Part shown: positions 44,741 through 53,153 of the stretch, one piece after another
Numbering within the stretch: the stretch's first letter is position 1
Layout: each line of letters starts with the position of its first letter
DNA from: Myroides sp. N17-2
GTDB lineage: Bacteria; Bacteroidota; Bacteroidia; Flavobacteriales; Flavobacteriaceae
Reading direction: 5' to 3'
Assembly (NCBI RefSeq): GCF_002286775.1
Contig: NZ_NSGJ01000033.1
Location: 1-62,930, forward strand
Length of the DNA stretch: 62,930 nucleotides
Position numbers and translations under genes: made by a program
The notes under the pieces: generated by a model
Told to the model about the DNA's origin: nothing
The model's input: the letters and a program-made list of their open reading frames with translations, nothing else
The model's database searches: none

Positions 44741-45350
44741 AACTGAATTGTTTTGTTTTCAAATATACTTTCTTTATGCTCTCTCTAAACGGTTTTCCGT
44801 AAACTATCCTCTTTTTCGAGTAAGTCTACATACGTTTATCACAAAACTACAACCTCTTTATATTTATTTTTCTTCCACCTTCCCATAACTTCCTCTATTA
44901 GGAGTAATATTCCTATCTTTATCCCAAATGTCTCTAAATGACCTCTTAGTTCCATTTATTTCCTTTAAATTCCTAAAATGGGCTTTTAAAAAACACACAA
45001 CAGAAACAAAATCAACCAATTACAATATGTGTTTTATGATTTGTTCGGTACGGGTTTGGTTAAGTCCAGTGTTTGTTCGGAAGGAGGGCCTGTTTTCCGA
45101 ACAACATCAAAAAAACACCCAACCATAATCCGAACAAAACTTTACTCAATAGAAAGTTTCCTCATTAACTTGTTTAGTAAAAGTATCTTAACTTTTGAGT
45201 TTATCTTTTACTGTTACATTTCATCAAATACAAAGTATAAATCTCTGTGTAAATGTGTTACAAACTTGCGTTATGCAAAGTCTTCTCCTTCTAGAGTAAC
45301 CTATACTGCCAAAAGTATCGCTTACATCCATGCACTTTATCAACTAGGGC

Positions 45351-45410
45351 AAAAAACGGAGTAAATAGGAGTAAATAGGAGTAAATAGGAGTAAATAGGA
45401 GTAAAACGGA
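45351..45410 (+). repeat. 10-bp tandem repeat x6
   Basis: Units of ten bases: aaaaaacgga, four identical gtaaatagga (45361-45400), then gtaaaacgga. Confidence 0.93.
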
Positions 45411-45584
45411 GTTACCTCTTTTATAGTTAATCCTAGTAACAGCAAAGGATAGAAGTCTATTCACTCGTCTAGAATCTCTGTGTTGTTCCCAATTTGTTCC
45501 CGGAAAGTCCGTTCTAGGGCATCTCCCGGGAACATGACTAAGAGGAGACTAAAATGAGACAGAAACAAAACATAGTGATAAAAC

Positions 45585-45640
45585 CCGAAATATGAGATAG
45601 ACATATAGATGAGAGGTAATTATACAAGATCGATCAAACA
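45585..45640 (+). mobile_element. Foldback mobile element, half copy G
   Basis: cccgaaatatgagatagac...attatacaagatcg matches the left half of copies B and F; the central palindrome and right end are missing. Confidence 0.6.
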
Positions 45641-45642
45641 CA

Positions 45643-45672
45643 AAAAAACCGGAGCATTGCTCCGGTTTATAT
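45643..45672 (-). terminator. Terminator of RNase H-fold gene
   Basis: Perfect stem aaaccggagca/tgctccggttt between A- and T-runs, 5 bases past the stop at 45677. Confidence 0.88.
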
Positions 45673-45676
45673 TCGT

Positions 45677-46705
45677 TTATCTGTAAAAACACCACTGATA
45701 TAATTCTGTGTTATAGGTATCAATCTTACAGTTGGGAATTATCTGTTTTAACACCCCTTCTTGGTGTTGTTTGCGCAAGAAGCGGTTAAGGAGTACTGGA
45801 TAGATAAAACGTTCCTTTAAGGTCTTATTTTTATGTATTACGTTATATAGCTCTATAGAGCGCAATTCGTTTACCATAGGGTGATTCTCAAAGTAGTCAT
45901 TTAGATGATCGCGGATAGTCACCAGTAGTTTGATATCACTAGGCATTCTAGTAAAGGTGACAGGGCGGCTGTGGCTCTGACTTTCTTCCTCCTCATCTTC
46001 GTGTTCTTCTACCTCTTCGTCTATATCATCTAGTGCTTCGTAGGTAGGTTCATAGATTACTACCTCTTCAGGTTCTGCTACAGTATTGAGCTCTTGATTC
46101 GTAGGCTCAAGTGCATCATAGATAGGTTTATCAACTACCTCCTCTATAGGCTCAACTATAGTATCTAGTACCACTTCTATCTCTGCAACTCGATGTTCAT
46201 CTATTAGATCGTGTAAGTTATAGTGAAGTTCCTCTAGATATGATCTATAGACCTCATCTATTTGCAACTGAGGTTGGAGTAGAATACCCGCTCCTATCTC
46301 ACGACACTCTACTAACTGCGGGTATTTCTTATAATTAGTTACGTGGTGAAAGGTAAGTTGATGTCTTTTCATTTGGACAGCAAATCGCTTCCATAGGTCA
46401 ATATTCAATGGTGGTTCTCCATCGCCTTTTAGCCAGTCGTTATACATCCACTTAGTCACCCATCCTTTTTCGTACGTATTCAGCACATACTTCGATGTTG
46501 TATAAATAGTTACCTCAGAACCTTCTTTGATTTGCTCTAAGCCATTTACGATCGCCATTAGGGAAATACGAGTCTGTGAATTCTCTATATACCCCTCTCC
46601 AAATGATTTGCATTGATCACCGATACACAGCATATTCGCATACGCTTTAGCATCGCTAGACGTGTCTATCTTTACTCGGGTATATAGGTCTATCTTGTAT
46701 TTCAT
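45677..46705 (-). CDS. RNase HI-fold protein lacking catalytic residues, with C-terminal extension
   Basis: 342 aa. Residues 1-135 align without large gaps to RNase HI (SQTRISLMAIVNGLE, IYTTSKYV, WMYNDWLK, NIDLWKRF), yet the metal-binding acids are replaced: Asp10 by Arg10, Glu48 by Ser48, Asp70 by Thr70, and the fourth Asp region is lost. An acidic linker (about 165-250) leads to a C-terminal helical domain (about 255-342). It cannot act as an RNase H; nucleic-acid binding is a reasonable guess. Confidence 0.8.
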   Translation of the reverse strand: MKYKIDLYTRVKIDTSSDAKAYANMLCIGDQCKSFGEGYIENSQTRISLMAIVNGLEQIKEGSEVTIYTTSKYVLNTYEKGWVTKWMYNDWLKGDGEPPLNIDLWKRFAVQMKRHQLTFHHVTNYKKYPQLVECREIGAGILLQPQLQIDEVYRSYLEELHYNLHDLIDEHRVAEIEVVLDTIVEPIEEVVDKPIYDALEPTNQELNTVAEPEEVVIYEPTYEALDDIDEEVEEHEDEEEESQSHSRPVTFTRMPSDIKLLVTIRDHLNDYFENHPMVNELRSIELYNVIHKNKTLKERFIYPVLLNRFLRKQHQEGVLKQIIPNCKIDTYNTELYQWCFYR

Positions 46706-47195
46706 CTTTATTGCGTTTTAGCAGTTAGGCTATTTTGCGTTTTTAAAGATAAGAAGTTCTGATGAATTGGTGTTATTTGTTTTTTTGTGATGGTGTGATT
46801 TTCCCTCGCGCGCCGGCTGGCTCCATCGCTAAAATTGTCCACAGGACACTTTTTTAACGCTTGGCCCTGTGATGTCGTGATTTTGTTGTTTGCCTTCAGC
46901 AGGGAGTCATATATACTGTGGTTACTGTATGTTCTTTAAGAAGTGATAAAGTAAAACCTAGCGCAGCGACTTCCTAACGTAGTTGCCTTCCTAGCCGAAA
47001 GGCGCCTCCCTTTAATCATCTTGTATCTAGTAACAAGAGAAAAATCAGAAATTCCGATTTTCTTTAGATTCCTTCTTTTTTAGCTTCTGTGTAATACTGA
47101 TACAACAACTCCAAAACCACGATAATTAACTACTTTATTTGAATTAGCAATATGCAAGATTTGCACATTGTTTTATTCTCAAAACTCTTCCTACA
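46706..47195. other. Intergenic region with dispersed repeats
   Basis: No gene. Holds acatcac repeat pieces (46781-46805, 46868-46885) and a copy (46822-46870) of the repeat at 62781-62829. Confidence 0.6.
46822..46870 (-). repeat. Copy of the 62.8-kb repeat
   Basis: tcgctaaaattgtccacagg...aacgcttggccctgt is the imperfect reverse complement of 62781-62829. Confidence 0.8.
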
Positions 47196-47236
47196 CAAAA
47201 AAACCACTGAGAAGTTACTCAGTGGTTTCTATATAT
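47196..47236 (-). terminator. Terminator of esterase gene
   Basis: Stem aaaccactgag/ctcagtggttt with a 6-7 base loop and flanking A/T-runs. Confidence 0.85.
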
Positions 47237-47923
47237 TTACTCGTTACTAGCTGTTGGTTTAGTGTACTGAAGCAGCCAATTATACAGTTCCATATGTCTG
47301 TATAGATCTTCTACACTACCGTGGGTTCCTCCTTTGACTACTTGTAGTTCTACAGGAGCTTTCTTATCACAGCTTTGGATAGCGTTCATTATCTTTTTAG
47401 ATTCTTTAAGAGGCACGATAAAGTCTTTATCACCGTGAATTAACTTGATCGGGATATTCGTTACCGCACAGGCATCTCTCTCTTCTCCCCCACCACAGAT
47501 AGCGATAGCTGCTGCTATACGATGTGGATACTTACCTGCATACTTCATCGTTCCGTATCCTCCTAAACTCATCCCCGTCACGTAGATACGACTCTCATCT
47601 ATGTTATAATTAGCGATCATATAGCTGACTATCTCATCTACTTTATCTGCATTCCAAGGACCTGATGGCAACTGTGGTGCAACTAGATAAGCAGGGATAT
47701 CAAGTCCCTTTTCTACTCCTTTTAATGCACCATATCGCTTAACTCTGTCAATATTAGTTCCCGATAAACTTCTTCCATGCAAAAAGATAATTAATGGATT
47801 TTTGTCCTCCACTGTCTTCGGTTCGTTTAACCAAAACTGATATGTTGTTTTGTCTAGAATAGCTTTGGGCTGAGCGAAGGCTGTCATTGAGATTAGACAG
47901 ATTAATGCAGTAATAAATTTCAT
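47237..47923 (-). CDS. Secreted alpha/beta hydrolase (dienelactone/prolyl-oligopeptidase type)
   Basis: 228 aa with signal peptide 1-17 (ending AFAQP). HGRSLSG loop, nucleophile elbow GMSLGGYG, acid Asp in HGDKDFIVP and His in GGTHGS form a complete triad. Similar periplasmic esterases release acyl groups from carbohydrates; substrate unknown. Monocistronic. Confidence 0.85.
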   Translation of the reverse strand: MKFITALICLISMTAFAQPKAILDKTTYQFWLNEPKTVEDKNPLIIFLHGRSLSGTNIDRVKRYGALKGVEKGLDIPAYLVAPQLPSGPWNADKVDEIVSYMIANYNIDESRIYVTGMSLGGYGTMKYAGKYPHRIAAAIAICGGGEERDACAVTNIPIKLIHGDKDFIVPLKESKKIMNAIQSCDKKAPVELQVVKGGTHGSVEDLYRHMELYNWLLQYTKPTASNE

Positions 47924-48284
47924 AGGTTTTTAATGGTAAATATAGGCGTATTGTCGTAAATACAAAAGAAATAATCCCTCACATCCACGACTTCCTTCTT
48001 AAAAAAGAAGTTTTTATTCATTTACAAACTCATTACCAACACACTAAGTTTTTAACAAAAATTACATATAGAGTACTCCATAACATCAATAATCAAACAA
48101 CTCAGCCGATAATACACAAAGTTTCACATAACAAAGAACAATTATAGATAGAACTTTACAGGAAACTATATATTAGAATATATTTAATTATTTTTGTTAA
48201 TAGACAATATTAAAACACTATTTATCACCTGTTTAAATAAATTAAAAGAAATACAGATTATTAATAAAATTTGACTTATTACCT

Positions 48285-48322
48285 AACCTCTTTTACATAG
48301 CGCGTTAAAAGAGGTTTTTTTA
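48285..48322 (+). terminator. Orphan plus-strand terminator
   Basis: Stem aacctctttta/taaaagaggtt with seven T after it on the plus strand and no upstream plus-strand gene for over 1 kb. Confidence 0.65.
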
Positions 48323-48341
48323 TTCATTAGTTAGTCTACAC

Positions 48342-48370
48342 AAAAAAAGCAACCCTTAGGTTGCTTCTAT
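48342..48370 (-). terminator. Terminator of YqiA-like gene
   Basis: Stem aaagcaacc/ggttgctt with flanking A/T-runs, next to the stop at 48374. Confidence 0.8.
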
Positions 48371-48373
48371 ATA

Positions 48374-48922
48374 TTATTCTTGAAAATTCTTACTGACGAT
48401 GTAGCCGATAATATAGCCAACATACGAAGTGAAGTTCTCTAGGCGATGTGTGTCTTCTACATAGATTACATCACTACCTTTAGCATTATGTCTAACATTA
48501 AACTCGCTAAAGTCTAATACTTCATCTTCTTTAGCTAAGATCACAAGAGCATCTTCTACGTTGTCGATCTTGATTAAGCTATTCTGAAGGTTCTCAGAGA
48601 ATACTAGATCTGTATTAAGACGCTTACTATAGTCTAATAATGGACTTGTCAGTACTAATACTGTATTAAGTCCTGCTTCTTTTCTCATCTCTTTTAATTG
48701 GTACGCAAAGTTGGCTCCTGTAGAATCACCTACTATAATGACATCTTGCATCTCTGCAGTATGACTTAAAGCAGTCTCTAATAAAAAACTAAAGTTAGTA
48801 TCCTCATCCCATTCAAAAATAGTCCCAGGTACATTAGGCATAACTTCCTTTATATCTTTAAACTTACGAGATTCTCTATTAGAACCATATCCGTGTATGT
48901 ATATTAAAAAGTATTCTTTCAT
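48374..48922 (-). CDS. YqiA-like alpha/beta hydrolase
   Basis: 182 aa, compact, cytoplasmic. IHGYGSNRESRK (9-20) and the elbow VGDSTGANFAY (Ser in GDSTG), acid Asp in AKEDEVLDF and late His in EDTHRLENF complete a triad. The size and HGYGS start fit the YqiA/UPF0227 esterases. Confidence 0.75.
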   Translation of the reverse strand: MKEYFLIYIHGYGSNRESRKFKDIKEVMPNVPGTIFEWDEDTNFSFLLETALSHTAEMQDVIIVGDSTGANFAYQLKEMRKEAGLNTVLVLTSPLLDYSKRLNTDLVFSENLQNSLIKIDNVEDALVILAKEDEVLDFSEFNVRHNAKGSDVIYVEDTHRLENFTSYVGYIIGYIVSKNFQE

Positions 48923-49171
48923 AATAAGTTAAATAAAAACAATAGCACATCTGTGTGCTCTCTGAGGCTAAATGTACTGTTATCTCTTGCATTTACAAGC
49001 TTTTTTTGTAAAAAACATTTTAAAACCTGCTATAATTAGAATATTTCTCAATTGTAAAAGAAACAATATTCTCATTATTAACATTTCTTACCTAAATTAT
49101 TTTGTATCTTGGAGGAAGATTTCTTGTCCCTTACAGCTAACAATAATGCAACTCTATAAAACAAAACCATT

Positions 49172-49789
49172 ATGAAAAAAGCTAATCAACAAGTATTACA
49201 TGCATTGCTCTCAAGCAAAGAACTAGCCAGTGTATTAGAAAACACAAAAGACACTATCCAAGAAGATGCTATCTTCAACTACCTGTTAAAGAATGACGTA
49301 TTGTTTAAAGTTGACTGTGAACACGCCCATTTAGATAGTGACGCTATATCGTTTATTATTAGAAGGATGAGTACATTAGGAGAAGAATTTGCTCTTAATG
49401 AAAAGAAATTGGACAAGAAGGTATCTAAAGCCATCAAGAAAGAAAAAATAGAGAAGAGTGAGGCACTTGCCTACCTAATTAATCAGATACGAAAAAAACT
49501 ACCTAAGAACTATACCATCTATAACTTAGAACGTGGTGATGAGGCTTACTACATCGGGGTAATAAAAAAGAAAGACTTAAAGAAACTAAGCAAACTTGAT
49601 TTGGACTTTGGTATATTTCACAAGTTTAAAAGTGATGCTGACCACGAACCGTTTTATGTCATCGAATGCTCGTGTGGAGCAACCTATATTTGGGAAACAC
49701 AAGAGGATGATACTGATCCGACTAAGGGCGTGTGCCATAGCTGTGGCAAATCATTTGCAGATGACAATAATACTGTATCTCCAAATTAA
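49172..49789 (+). CDS. Hypothetical protein with C-terminal zinc ribbon
   Basis: 205 aa. Helical, Lys-rich N-terminal two-thirds and a C-terminal Cys4 zinc ribbon, CSCGATYIW...GVCHSCGKSF (about 167-197). Likely cytoplasmic nucleic-acid or protein binder; no family recognised. Plus strand, 66 bases before the lipoprotein gene at 49856. Confidence 0.65.
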   Translation: MKKANQQVLHALLSSKELASVLENTKDTIQEDAIFNYLLKNDVLFKVDCEHAHLDSDAISFIIRRMSTLGEEFALNEKKLDKKVSKAIKKEKIEKSEALAYLINQIRKKLPKNYTIYNLERGDEAYYIGVIKKKDLKKLSKLDLDFGIFHKFKSDADHEPFYVIECSCGATYIWETQEDDTDPTKGVCHSCGKSFADDNNTVSPN

Positions 49790-49855
49790 AAGAGGAAAAC
49801 AAAATATATTAACTAAATATCATTATCTTTAGTCTTATCAAACACCTTAATTCTA

Positions 49856-50452
49856 ATGATAAGTAATCCGTTAAGAGCTTTTATATTTTCCTTATTTATA
49901 GGGATTTCAACAGGTGCATGTAGTAGTGATGATCTCAAAACTACTCCTCCTATAGAAGAATCAATTGTCGATTTGTCAACCCCACGGATTTTCTTATTCT
50001 CCTCTAGAGTCATCCTACAGCAATCTACTTTTATAGAAAAGGCTGTCACGGACAAAGGAACGGAGCGATTAGAAACTGAATGGGAAGAGCAAGTAAGAAA
50101 GGACCAACCAGTGTCCTTTACGATCTCAAATGATAGACTAGAGATATACATCGCAACAGGTGAGAATAAAGCCTTCGCTACTAGTATTAAAAATAATCAG
50201 ATTAATATAGTACTTGGCGATGGTACCCCTTATTTGTTTGCAACGTTATCTAAAGACAATAAAAACCTCTCTGTCGTTTCTTCTTTCTACAAAATAAAGG
50301 GAATTGATAGAATTCAAAACACAGTAAAAGAAGATTACTTACATGCGTATGTACCTATAGGTCTACACAACTATAATATAAAGTATGATCATCTTAAAGA
50401 TATACAAGGTCAGTATCTGCGTATAGCATTTGAATACAAGATAAAACCTTAG
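49856..50452 (+). CDS. Hypothetical lipoprotein
   Basis: 198 aa. Lipoprotein signal ending STGA-Cys22 followed by SSDD. The rest looks like a beta-rich domain; no family recognised. A very strong bidirectional terminator follows. Confidence 0.65.
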   Translation: MISNPLRAFIFSLFIGISTGACSSDDLKTTPPIEESIVDLSTPRIFLFSSRVILQQSTFIEKAVTDKGTERLETEWEEQVRKDQPVSFTISNDRLEIYIATGENKAFATSIKNNQINIVLGDGTPYLFATLSKDNKNLSVVSSFYKIKGIDRIQNTVKEDYLHAYVPIGLHNYNIKYDHLKDIQGQYLRIAFEYKIKP

Positions 50453-50468
50453 TAACATAAACGTGTAT

Positions 50469-50507
50469 AAACTAATAAAGGAGCTCGATGAGCTCCTTTA
50501 TTAGTTT
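50469..50507. terminator. Strong bidirectional terminator
   Basis: Perfect 17-bp stem aaactaataaaggagct/agctcctttattagttt with a CGATG loop between convergent genes; the last two stem bases are also part of the stop codon of the gene at 50506. Confidence 0.9.
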
Positions 50508-50916
50508 ATTTATTTTCGCCTTTGACTGATGTATGATTTAATACAGGTAATATTGCATGATGTAGATTAGTTCCTCTAAATTGACTAAACATAATCCCTC
50601 TTAATGTACTTACTGACATTGAATGAAGCATCGTAATAAACTCTGCGGGTAGTTCCATAATCTGCTCCTTCTTATTCTCAAAGTTCTTTAAGTTAGGAAC
50701 CTTATAAAACATATTTGCCTCTACCACAGCTAGCTCTACCTTGTCACTAGATAGTATATGTCCTTGTAAAACAACTAAAATAAGTTCTTCGTCTAACGCA
50801 AAACGATGCTCTATATCTAACTTAAACTCAAATATATTATCACTATAAGCAAGCGCTTCATTAGTAAGACTAAATCTTCCTAACTCTATTCTATCAATCT
50901 GAAAGTCAATCATCAC
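50506..50916 (-). CDS. SecB-like chaperone of a toxin-antitoxin-chaperone module
   Basis: 136 aa. N-terminal beta-strands (about 3-75) and a late LPAEF...STLRGIMFSQFRGTNLHHAI-LPVLN segment that matches the SecB signature of an Arg-containing helix, a GT turn and a PPxN-like end. In toxin-antitoxin-chaperone (TAC) systems a SecB-like protein folds and protects the antitoxin. It is the third gene of the module, 10 bases after the antitoxin stop. Recognised by pattern, not by search. Confidence 0.75.
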   Translation of the reverse strand: MMIDFQIDRIELGRFSLTNEALAYSDNIFEFKLDIEHRFALDEELILVVLQGHILSSDKVELAVVEANMFYKVPNLKNFENKKEQIMELPAEFITMLHSMSVSTLRGIMFSQFRGTNLHHAILPVLNHTSVKGENK

Positions 50917-50926
50917 CTCTAAATAG

Positions 50927-51337
50927 TTATATTATTTCATAATCCTTAGCAAATGAAAAATTAGATAAGGGTCTATTCTTATAATTTCTTTCTCCATAGG
51001 GTATTTCATTCTTAATCTCCTTTTTATCCATTAGAACAGGTGCTTCATTATAATTAGCAATTAGAGTAATATCCAATACCTTACTTATGTTATCTAATGT
51101 GTCAGTAGTAAAATTATGTGTTCCACTCAACCATTTAGTAATAACACTATTCTTTTGGTTCAATAATTTGGCTAGAGTAGTTTTATTTATACCTTTTGCT
51201 TTCATCGCATCAGCTATATATGCAGCAATCTTCATCTTGGAAGTAGTTTCTTCAAACTCTTCAGTTGATATCGTAGATAAAAAATCATCTAGAATATCAC
51301 TATGATGTACATTAGGTATTTGTATTGTGTTCTTCAT
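50927..51337 (-). CDS. XRE-type antitoxin with chaperone-dependent-type tail
   Basis: 136 aa. Helix-turn-helix at about 37-92 (AKGINKTTLAKLLNQKNSVITKWLSG), of HigA type, and a roughly 37-residue hydrophobic/aromatic tail (100-136; YKNRPLSNFSFAKDYEII) that would suit the chaperone-addiction segment of TAC antitoxins. Its ATG overlaps the toxin's natural stop (TAATG). Represses its own promoter in such systems (inferred). Confidence 0.8.
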   Translation of the reverse strand: MKNTIQIPNVHHSDILDDFLSTISTEEFEETTSKMKIAAYIADAMKAKGINKTTLAKLLNQKNSVITKWLSGTHNFTTDTLDNISKVLDITLIANYNEAPVLMDKKEIKNEIPYGERNYKNRPLSNFSFAKDYEII

Positions 51338-51825
51338 TATTCTAGATTAAAAATTATATCTCCTTCTATTGATAAAAAATCTTTTGAGATAATAAGATCA
51401 TTATTTCTTCTCCTCATTTCTATTTCCTTTGATAACTCTCTAATTACTTTATTCTCTATTAGCAACTTCGGTGTTTCTTAAAGAGCCCTAGTCGCTTTAG
51501 ACTTAAACCCTCCACTACCAAGAATAATCATACTAGTTCCATACCTTATACAGTACAACCTAAGGTTAGAATTAGGGCTATCATATAACGCACATACTCC
51601 ATCACTTAATGATCCCTCATTGTGTTTAAAATAGTCATACCTCGCTCCTACAATTTTAAAAGAATTAATTCTCTTCACTATACTTTTAAGTTCATCTGTG
51701 TAATTAACCTTATGTTCATTAATAAAGTCATCAAACAGAGTAAGGCCTGTCTTAATATTTAACAGTGTATACACTGTAATATTGCTATTACTTAAATTAG
51801 GAATCTTAACTAAATGATACTCCAT
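51337..51825 (-). pseudogene. RelE/HigB-like toxin with an in-frame nonsense codon
   Basis: The first 115 codons end FKSKATRAL at a TAA (51478-51480). In the same frame the sequence continues ETPKLLIENKVIRELSKEIE and on for 46 codons to a TAA at 51337-51339 that overlaps the antitoxin ATG. A single CAA-to-TAA change would explain this; the repaired protein has 162 aa. YDSPNSNLRLYCIRYGTSMI and the GSGGFKSK turn fit the RelE/HigB mRNA-interferase fold. It is truncated or needs stop read-through. Confidence 0.78.
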
Positions 51826-51959
51826 CTATAGACAAATGTACTTACACTATTTCACTTATAAGTGAAATTACTAATTAAATTGTTCTTAAAAAAAATATTT
51901 GATAGTTTTTTACTCTTTTAATCACCCTATATCAATCTATTAATCAAACCCTTATTACA

Positions 51960-51995
51960 AAAAAAGCAAGTAGCTCAGACATACTACTTGCTTTC
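51960..51995 (-). terminator. Terminator of thioredoxin gene
   Basis: Stem agcaagtagc/ctacttgct-type between an A-run and T-rich end, beyond the stop at 52063. Confidence 0.75.
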
Positions 51996-52062
51996 ATAAT
52001 ATAAATTGCAAAGATTGCCTTGAATACTTAATAAGTATATCTGACAAGGTTAATTCATAAGT

Positions 52063-52359
52063 TTACTTACTAATCTCAGTTACGATATCCCTTACTTCCA
52101 TTATCCCTGTGTGTTTCCACTTTACTTCACCGGCCAGATCTACTAATACCATAGTGGGTATTGCTCTTATGTGAAACTGTGCAGATATCTCCTGATGCTG
52201 ATCTACATCTATACGTTGCAACTTGACATACTGTGTAATCTCTTCCATCGATTCATCTATTATCCTTGTCAACATTTTGCAAGGTCCACACCAATCTGCA
52301 TAAAATTGTAACAATACGGGCTTGTCTGTTTCTTTTAAAATATCAGTTAAATTCATCAC
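52063..52359 (-). CDS. Thioredoxin family protein
   Basis: 98 aa. Active site WCGPC in FYADWCGPCKM (about 19-29) and the cis-Pro region AIPTMVL. Cytoplasmic disulfide reductase; smaller than classic thioredoxin by a few residues at the N-terminus. Monocistronic. Confidence 0.93.
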   Translation of the reverse strand: MMNLTDILKETDKPVLLQFYADWCGPCKMLTRIIDESMEEITQYVKLQRIDVDQHQEISAQFHIRAIPTMVLVDLAGEVKWKHTGIMEVRDIVTEISK

Positions 52360-52499
52360 TTGTTCTGTTTATTATTTGACTAGAACAAAACTAGAGATAG
52401 ACAGATAGAACAGTCCTATACGAATGGTAGATTAAACAGCACAAAGCACATTTTATTGTTTTTTTTCTTAATTTGCACATACTCTAAAACTCACTTACA

Positions 52500-53132
52500 A
52501 TGGAAAATAACACAAGCACCTCTAATCAAGACGCTAAACCTGAAGGTTTTGAAGATTATACAATGGAAAAGAAGACCATTGATTTAGGAAAAGCAAATGG
52601 ATATGCGTTACTGAGTATTATTCCCATCTCTATTGTCAATATAGTTCCATACTATTTAGTTTGGGGAAAACTAGTCAGCATAGATGCGCTAAAAGGAATT
52701 CACCCACTAGTAGTGATAGGATATTGTCTATTGTATATCGCAGTAATGGTTATAGGAGTCATAGCACACGAACTTATACACGGAGCTACGTGGGCTATCT
52801 TTGCTAAAAGAGGCTTCCGTTCTATGAAGTTTGGAATTCTAAAACAGTACCACACTCCATATTGCCATTGTAAAGAACCGCTAAAAGTCAGAGCCTATAG
52901 CATAGGAGCCATTATGCCTGCCATTATACTAGGTTTTATACCTTCTATAATCGCTATATCTATTGGTAGTTTCGGATTACTGCTATTTGCTATCTATTTC
53001 ACTATGGCAGCTATGGGAGACTTTATGATCATCTACCTTATCTATAAAGAAGATAAAGACACTTGGGTACAAGATCACCCTAGTGAAGCGGGATACTATC
53101 TACTGAAAGAACCAAAAAAAGACAGCCGATAA
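52500..53132 (+). CDS. DUF3267 putative membrane zinc protease
   Basis: 210 aa with about four transmembrane segments. H-E-L-I-H in GVIAHELIHGATWAIFAKRG is the metal motif, followed by the CHCKEPL and PAIILGFIP blocks of DUF3267. Intramembrane protease activity is possible but unproven for this family. Confidence 0.85.
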   Translation: MENNTSTSNQDAKPEGFEDYTMEKKTIDLGKANGYALLSIIPISIVNIVPYYLVWGKLVSIDALKGIHPLVVIGYCLLYIAVMVIGVIAHELIHGATWAIFAKRGFRSMKFGILKQYHTPYCHCKEPLKVRAYSIGAIMPAIILGFIPSIIAISIGSFGLLLFAIYFTMAAMGDFMIIYLIYKEDKDTWVQDHPSEAGYYLLKEPKKDSR

Positions 53133-53143
53133 GCTGTCTTTTA
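53114..53143. terminator. Bidirectional terminator
   Basis: Stem aaaagacagc/gctgtctttt between convergent genes, overlapping the last codons of the DUF3267 gene. Confidence 0.82.
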
Positions 53144-53153
53144 TAGTTATATT

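Larger units (their letters stand above)
44741..45676. other. Repeat-rich intergenic region
   Basis: About 0.9 kb. Open frames on the plus strand at 44928-45364 have no family or membrane pattern and run through inverted repeats, so they are not called. Contents: an inverted ttgttcgg...ccgaacaa set (about 45036-45136), the 10-bp tandem repeat (45351-45410), an inverted gttcccgg...ccgggaac pair (about 45493-45534), mobile element half copy G and a terminator. Confidence 0.6.
47924..48373. other. AT-rich gap with an orphan plus-strand terminator
   Basis: No ORF on the plus strand up to the hairpin at 48285-48322, which is followed by seven T; a plus-strand small RNA could end there. A second hairpin (48342-48370) terminates the gene at 48374. 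Confidence 0.5.

Noticed and set aside
44928..45364. Two overlapping plus-strand ORFs of 66 and 111 aa
   Set aside because: They cross inverted repeats, have no domain or signal pattern, and the composition is that of the intergenic DNA.
47085..47200. Possible second RhuM-like remnant (minus-strand segment around a TGTGCAAA motif)
   Set aside because: Similarity needs frame changes and covers fewer than 30 residues; could be chance.
48972..49175. 67-aa plus-strand ORF upstream of 49172
   Set aside because: No family or regular membrane pattern, and it overlaps the promoter region and start of the zinc-ribbon protein gene.
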